Assembly: GCA_964389495.1 (NCBI GenBank)
Contig: CAYMDU010000006.1
Span: 1 to 35,493, forward strand
DNA from: RGIG3009 sp964389495
Lineage (GTDB): Bacteria > Bacillota > Clostridia > Oscillospirales > Acutalibacteraceae
Length of the DNA stretch: 35,493 bases
Direction: 5' to 3'
Of this stretch, positions 31,996-35,493 are shown one piece after another (positions within the stretch are counted from its first letter, which is position 1; every line of letters begins with the position of its first letter). The translations under genes were made by a program, and so were the position numbers. Below the pieces are notes generated by a model, which was not told the DNA's origin, ran no database searches, and worked only from the letters and a program-made list of their open reading frames with translations.

Positions 31996-33108
31996 ATGCG
32001 TCAAAATACCACACTGGGGTTGCTGTTTTCCAATATGCACGATGAATCTCTGCCGGAATTCACCGGCGTGCGTGCCATTGGTTCCATGCCGTTTGGCGGG
32101 CGCTATCGGTTGATTGATTTTGCACTTTCCAATTTGGTGAATGCAGGCGTATCCAAAGTGGGCGTAGTAACAAAAAGCAATTATCAATCGTTGATGGACC
32201 ATTTGGGTTCCGGCAAAGCGTGGGATTTATCACGCAAAAGCGAAGGACTGTATTTTTTGCCGCCGTTTGGCACAGGGGAGGAGCAATACGACGGCCGCGT
32301 CACCTCTCTGGCCGGTGTGTTGCCGTTCTTGCGGAATTCGAAAGAGGAATTTGTGATTTTATCGGATTGCCACTTTGTGGGCAATATCGATTATCGTCGG
32401 CTGATTGATGCGCATATCGAAAGTAATGCCGAAGTCACTGTGGCATGCTGTCACGGTATGTTGCCCAAGAATATCGCTTCACCGGTAATTACCGTAGATG
32501 GTGAAAACCGCATCACAGACATGGTTATCACCGACCATAGCGACAGTGAGGTCACCTATGGATTAGGCCTATACATTTTGTCCCGTCGCTTGCTGATGCA
32601 GTGGATAGATGTGGCCATCAGCCGCAATCAACGCAGCTTTGAATGGGACATTTTGCAGCGGCATGTGGACGATCGGCGCTTGTATGCCTATATGATACCG
32701 GAATATACCATGGTGATTTCCTCTCTGGAAAGCTATGTTCGCTCCAATTTTGCCTTGTTGAATGCTACGGTGCGCGATCAGCTGTTTGTTCCGTCGCGTC
32801 CGGTATATACCAAGGTTCGTGATTGTGCGCCGGCATTATACGGATTGCATGCCGAAGTGGCCGGTTCGCTGATTGCCGACGGCTGCCAGATTGAAGGTAC
32901 GGTACAAAACTCCATTTTGTTCCGCGATGTTCATGTGGCACGCGGTGCCAAGGTGAATAATTGCTTGTTGATGCAGGGCAGCATGATCGGTGCCAACAGC
33001 GATTTGGAATATGTGGTAACCGATAAATATGTTTGTGTGCGGGATAGCCGTTCCCTCAAAGGATGCTCCGATTATCCGGTGGCAATTCGTAAAAACTCGA
33101 TGGTGTAA
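31996..33108 (+). CDS. glgD: GlgD, non-catalytic paralogue of glucose-1-phosphate adenylyltransferase
   Basis: A 370-residue protein homologous to GlgC. The N-terminal glycine-rich loop is replaced by TTLGLLFSNMHDESLPEF, so the GGxGxR motif needed for catalysis is missing. The catalytic Asp context GDH reads LSDCHFVGNIDYR. Conserved remnants are GGRYRLIDFALSNLVNAGV and the C-terminal beta-helix. In Firmicutes GlgD is known to increase GlgC activity in a mixed complex. The ATG at 31996 follows GGAGGATGC and lies one base after the glgC stop, consistent with balanced, coupled production. Confidence 0.95.
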   Translation: MRQNTTLGLLFSNMHDESLPEFTGVRAIGSMPFGGRYRLIDFALSNLVNAGVSKVGVVTKSNYQSLMDHLGSGKAWDLSRKSEGLYFLPPFGTGEEQYDGRVTSLAGVLPFLRNSKEEFVILSDCHFVGNIDYRRLIDAHIESNAEVTVACCHGMLPKNIASPVITVDGENRITDMVITDHSDSEVTYGLGLYILSRRLLMQWIDVAISRNQRSFEWDILQRHVDDRRLYAYMIPEYTMVISSLESYVRSNFALLNATVRDQLFVPSRPVYTKVRDCAPALYGLHAEVAGSLIADGCQIEGTVQNSILFRDVHVARGAKVNNCLLMQGSMIGANSDLEYVVTDKYVCVRDSRSLKGCSDYPVAIRKNSMV

Positions 33109-33122
33109 AAGGACGGTGTACT

Positions 33123-34544
33123 ATGAAAGTATTGTATGCAACAAGTGAAGCGCGCCCCTTTGCCGCTTCCGGTGGACTGGCGGATGTTGCCGGTTCATTG
33201 CCGCGCGCTTTGCGCAATCGTTTGGTGGGATGCCGGGTGGTGTTGCCGCTGTATGAGTCGGTTCCTCAGGAGTTGAGGGATACCATGACTTTCGTTACCA
33301 GTTTTTCTGTGCCGGTAGCATGGCGCCGTCAATATTGCGGTGTGTTTGAAGCCAAATACAACGGCGTGATTTTCTATTTGCTGGACAATCAGTATTATTT
33401 CAAACGCGCCGGCTTGTACGGCCACTACGATGATGCCGAACGTTTTGCCTTTTTCTCCCGTGCTGTTTTGGAAATGCTGAAATATATTGATTTCAAGCCG
33501 GATATTATCCATGCCAACGATTGGCAATGCGCACTGGTTCCGGTGTATCACACGCTGTTCTATGCCAAAGAAGAAGCATACAGCCACATACGCACGGTGT
33601 ACACCATCCATAACATTCAATACCAAGGAAAATACGGCTTGGAGATTATGGAAGATGTGTTTGGTTTGCCGCAGAGTGCCCGCGATTTCATGGAGCACGA
33701 CGGATGCCTGAATTTAATGAAAGCCGGTATCGAAGCGGCCGACCGTGTAACCACAGTCAGCGGCACCTACGCCAAGGAAATTTTAGATCCGTGGTTTTCC
33801 CATGGATTGGATTCCATTTTGCGCTTGCGGGAATGGAAGCTAACGGGTATTTTGAACGGAATCGATACCGTTCAAAACGATCCGGAAACCGACCCGGCTT
33901 TGTATGCCCCTTATTCGGCAGAGCATCCGGAAGGAAAAGCCGAAAACAAGCGGGCATTGCAAGAACGGTTGCATCTTCCTGTGCGTGCCGATGTACCGCT
34001 GATTGGCATGGTTAGCCGCCTGGCTTCGCACAAAGGGTTCGATTTGGTGAAACACATTCAAGAGCGATTGTTGGCCGAAGATGTGCAAATGGTGGTGCTC
34101 GGTTCCGGCGAATGGACATACGAAAGCTTCTTCCGTGACATGCAGTCCCAATATCCGGAAAAGTTTTGCTTCTGTTCCGGGTTCGTTCCGGAGCTGGCCC
34201 AAAAAATTTATGCCGCTTCCGATTTGTTCCTCATGCCTTCGCAAAGCGAACCGTGCGGATTGTCGCAAATGCTGGCGTGCCGCTACGGCGCGGTTCCTAT
34301 TGTTCGCGAAACCGGCGGCTTGAAAGATTCCATCCACGATTGCGGCGATGGGGAAGGCAACGGATTCACATTTCAAACTTACAATGCCGACGACATGCTT
34401 CATGCCATTCATCGCGGGCTTGGTGCCTATCACAACAAAACCGATTGGCCCATTTTGGTGAAGCGGGCGATGGAAAGCGATTTCAGCTGGGGGCGTTCGG
34501 CAAACGAATACATCCGTTTGTATAAATCGTTGCTGAAAGGATAA
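33123..34544 (+). CDS. glgA: Glycogen synthase (ADP-glucose dependent)
   Basis: A 473-residue GT5 glycosyltransferase that adds glucose from ADP-glucose to growing alpha-1,4-glucan. The GT-B fold is complete. The N-terminal loop is FAASGGLADVAGSLPRAL (residues 13-30), with Ala where E. coli and Bacillus GlgA have the Lys of KxGGL. DIIHANDWQCALVP, TIHNIQYQGKYG and ILNGID follow, then GMVSRLASHKGFDL. The C-terminal SQSEPCGLSQMLACRYGAVPIVRETGGL holds the Glu of the retaining GT motif. The ATG follows GGACGG weakly; spacing from glgD is 14 bases. Last gene of the glg operon, closed by a terminator. Confidence 0.95.
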   Translation: MKVLYATSEARPFAASGGLADVAGSLPRALRNRLVGCRVVLPLYESVPQELRDTMTFVTSFSVPVAWRRQYCGVFEAKYNGVIFYLLDNQYYFKRAGLYGHYDDAERFAFFSRAVLEMLKYIDFKPDIIHANDWQCALVPVYHTLFYAKEEAYSHIRTVYTIHNIQYQGKYGLEIMEDVFGLPQSARDFMEHDGCLNLMKAGIEAADRVTTVSGTYAKEILDPWFSHGLDSILRLREWKLTGILNGIDTVQNDPETDPALYAPYSAEHPEGKAENKRALQERLHLPVRADVPLIGMVSRLASHKGFDLVKHIQERLLAEDVQMVVLGSGEWTYESFFRDMQSQYPEKFCFCSGFVPELAQKIYAASDLFLMPSQSEPCGLSQMLACRYGAVPIVRETGGLKDSIHDCGDGEGNGFTFQTYNADDMLHAIHRGLGAYHNKTDWPILVKRAMESDFSWGRSANEYIRLYKSLLKG

Positions 34545-34553
34545 ACCGTTTTG

Positions 34554-34587
34554 AAAGAAACGACCGCAAGGCCGTTTCTTTTTTTGT
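34554..34587 (+). terminator. Intrinsic terminator after glgA
   Basis: A 12-bp stem with one A-C mismatch (34554-34565 with 34570-34581), GCAA tetraloop and a T-run to 34585. Confidence 0.88.
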
Positions 34588-34596
34588 CGTGAACGG

Positions 34597-34625
34597 TTGA
34601 AAAACAGAAAAGAATTCGGTATAAT
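34597..34625 (+). promoter_or_regulatory. Sigma-A promoter of the GT2-GtrA gene
   Basis: TTGAAA (34597-34602), a 17-base spacer and perfect TATAAT (34620-34625), 19 bases before the start codon. Confidence 0.88.
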
Positions 34626-34644
34626 GAAAAAGAGGTGGTAGCAA

Positions 34645-35493
34645 ATGCAGGAGAATGCGGCAGTGGCGATTGTGATTCCGTCACTCAATCCCGATGATAA
34701 ATTACTACAACTGCTGGCGGATTTGCGCGCAGCAGCCTACGAAACAATAGTGCTGGTGAACGACGGCAGTTCCGAAGAATACGATTCCTATTTTGAAACA
34801 GCGCGCACCGAATACGGGTGCACAGTCCTAACCCATGCTGTTAACCAAGGAAAGGGGCGTGCCCTAAAAACGGCTTTTTCCCATTTGCTCACAACCAAGC
34901 CGTCTTGTTCGGTTGCGGTAACAGTGGATGCCGACGGGCAGCATCGCGTGCCGGATATTGCCGCGGTGGCGCACGAAACGCAGGAACATCCGGAAGCTCT
35001 GGTAATGGGGTGCCGCGATTTTTCCCCGGCAACACAAGGGGTCCCGGCGCGTAGCCGCTTTGGAAATGTTCTCACCAGCCGGTTACTGAAATTGCTTTGC
35101 GGTATTGCTCTCTCTGATACGCAAACAGGCTTGCGTGGCTTTTCGCCGGCAACCATGCGCACTTTTTTGTCAACCAAAGGGGAGCGGTATGAATTCGAAA
35201 TGAACATGATTTTGGATGCCAAAGAATACGGCATACCGCTTCGCGAAGTTCCGATTGAAACAATATATATTGAAGAAAATAAGACATCGCATTTTAATCC
35301 GTTAAAAGATTCTCTGCGGATTTATTCGGTGTTTGCCAAATTTATAGCAGCCTCGCTGTCGTCTTTTGCGTTGGATTTGGTGCTGTACACCATGTTTTGC
35401 CAACTGTTTGCCACGGTATTGGTTCCGCCGCTGGCGGTGGAACAAACGGTGATTGTTGCCGCCTATGCAGCGCGTATTTTCTCGGCACTTTTC
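34645..35493 (+). CDS. GT2 glycosyltransferase fused to GtrA-like membrane domain (3' end outside window)
   Basis: The first 283 residues of a protein that runs off the window. Residues 1-220 are a family 2, DPM1/YfdH-like glycosyltransferase: AIVIPSLNPDDKL, the nucleotide-binding IVLVNDGSSEEYD, and GKGRALKTAF. The metal-binding DADGQH (Asp95 and Asp97) and the late TQTGLRGF and RYEFEMNMILDA follow. From about 230 it becomes hydrophobic (VFAKFIAASLSSFALDLVLYTMF), fitting the start of a four-helix GtrA-like domain. Such fusions are common in Firmicutes and are thought to make or flip polyprenyl-phosphate-linked sugars for cell-envelope decoration; sugar and acceptor are unknown. The ATG at 34645 follows AGAGGTGG and a near-perfect promoter. 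Confidence 0.9.
   Translation, partial: MQENAAVAIVIPSLNPDDKLLQLLADLRAAAYETIVLVNDGSSEEYDSYFETARTEYGCTVLTHAVNQGKGRALKTAFSHLLTTKPSCSVAVTVDADGQHRVPDIAAVAHETQEHPEALVMGCRDFSPATQGVPARSRFGNVLTSRLLKLLCGIALSDTQTGLRGFSPATMRTFLSTKGERYEFEMNMILDAKEYGIPLREVPIETIYIEENKTSHFNPLKDSLRIYSVFAKFIAASLSSFALDLVLYTMFCQLFATVLVPPLAVEQTVIVAAYAARIFSALF

Noticed and set aside
33840..34688. 282-residue minus-strand frame across the glgA 3' end
   Set aside because: It runs antisense through glgA, a terminator and a promoter, and shows no recognisable motif.
1..35493. Search for tRNA, rRNA, CRISPR, insertion sequences and long direct repeats
   Set aside because: None recognised by eye; nearly all of the window is accounted for by conserved genes and short regulatory spacers.

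Overview
The window looks like a fragment of an endospore-forming, Gram-positive Clostridia chromosome, probably from an uncultured Oscillospirales/Ruminococcaceae-type lineage. The reasons are sporulation genes (spoIIE, dpaA, dpaB, yunB), a tRNA-Thr-responsive T-box leader, a cobalamin riboswitch next to an ECF transporter S component, a glgB-glgC-glgD-glgA glycogen operon with the Firmicutes-specific glgD, and strong AGGAGG-type ribosome binding sites. Taxonomy is inferred from gene content only. A run of exactly 10 N at 15761-15770 marks an assembly join inside a pseudouridine synthase gene, so this is probably a draft or metagenome assembly. I saw no tRNA, rRNA, insertion sequence, prophage or CRISPR array.

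Layout. 1-718: the 3' end of a UDP-glucose dehydrogenase gene. 779-5864 (minus): a three-gene run of P-type Ca2+-ATPase, multi-pass membrane protein and ABC-F ATPase. 6036-8366: spoIIE. 8435-11591 (minus): a T-box leader, thrS and a tightly coupled D-2-hydroxyacid dehydrogenase. 11695-13572: glutamine-dependent NAD synthetase, divergent from thrS. 13582-15631: a near-consensus promoter, cobalamin riboswitch, membrane-anchored DUF4430 protein, ECF S component and a zinc-ribbon membrane protein. 15692-18094 (minus): an RluA-family pseudouridine synthase and an FAD-dependent dehydrogenase. 18273-23178: a compact housekeeping run of DUF951, prfA, tsaC/sua5, coaE, lytic transglycosylase and M18 aminopeptidase with several overlapping reading frames. 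23265-25371: dpaA-dpaB-yunB, for spore dipicolinic acid synthesis and spore formation. 25418-27394: ligA. 27428-27970 (minus): a DUF47/PhoU-like protein. 28143-28517: a MazF/EndoA-type RNase with no adjacent antitoxin. 28850-34544: the glycogen operon glgBCDA. 34645 to the window end: a GT2 glycosyltransferase fused to a GtrA-like membrane domain.

The genes form several functional units. GlgC with its paralogue GlgD makes ADP-glucose, GlgA polymerises it and GlgB branches the polymer. DpaAB makes the dipicolinate that accumulates in spores, and SpoIIE activates the forespore sigma factor SigF. The cobalamin riboswitch block is best read as a candidate vitamin B12 acquisition module. Most transcription units are bounded by recognisable sigma-A-type promoters and intrinsic terminators, listed separately.

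The two most unusual observations are these. First, the ABC-F protein has lost every key residue of one of its two composite ATP sites (Walker A Lys to Ile, Walker B Glu to Gln, H-loop His to Tyr, plus a degenerate opposing signature), while the other site is intact. Second, the cobalamin riboswitch module appears to include an uncharacterised zinc-ribbon membrane protein.
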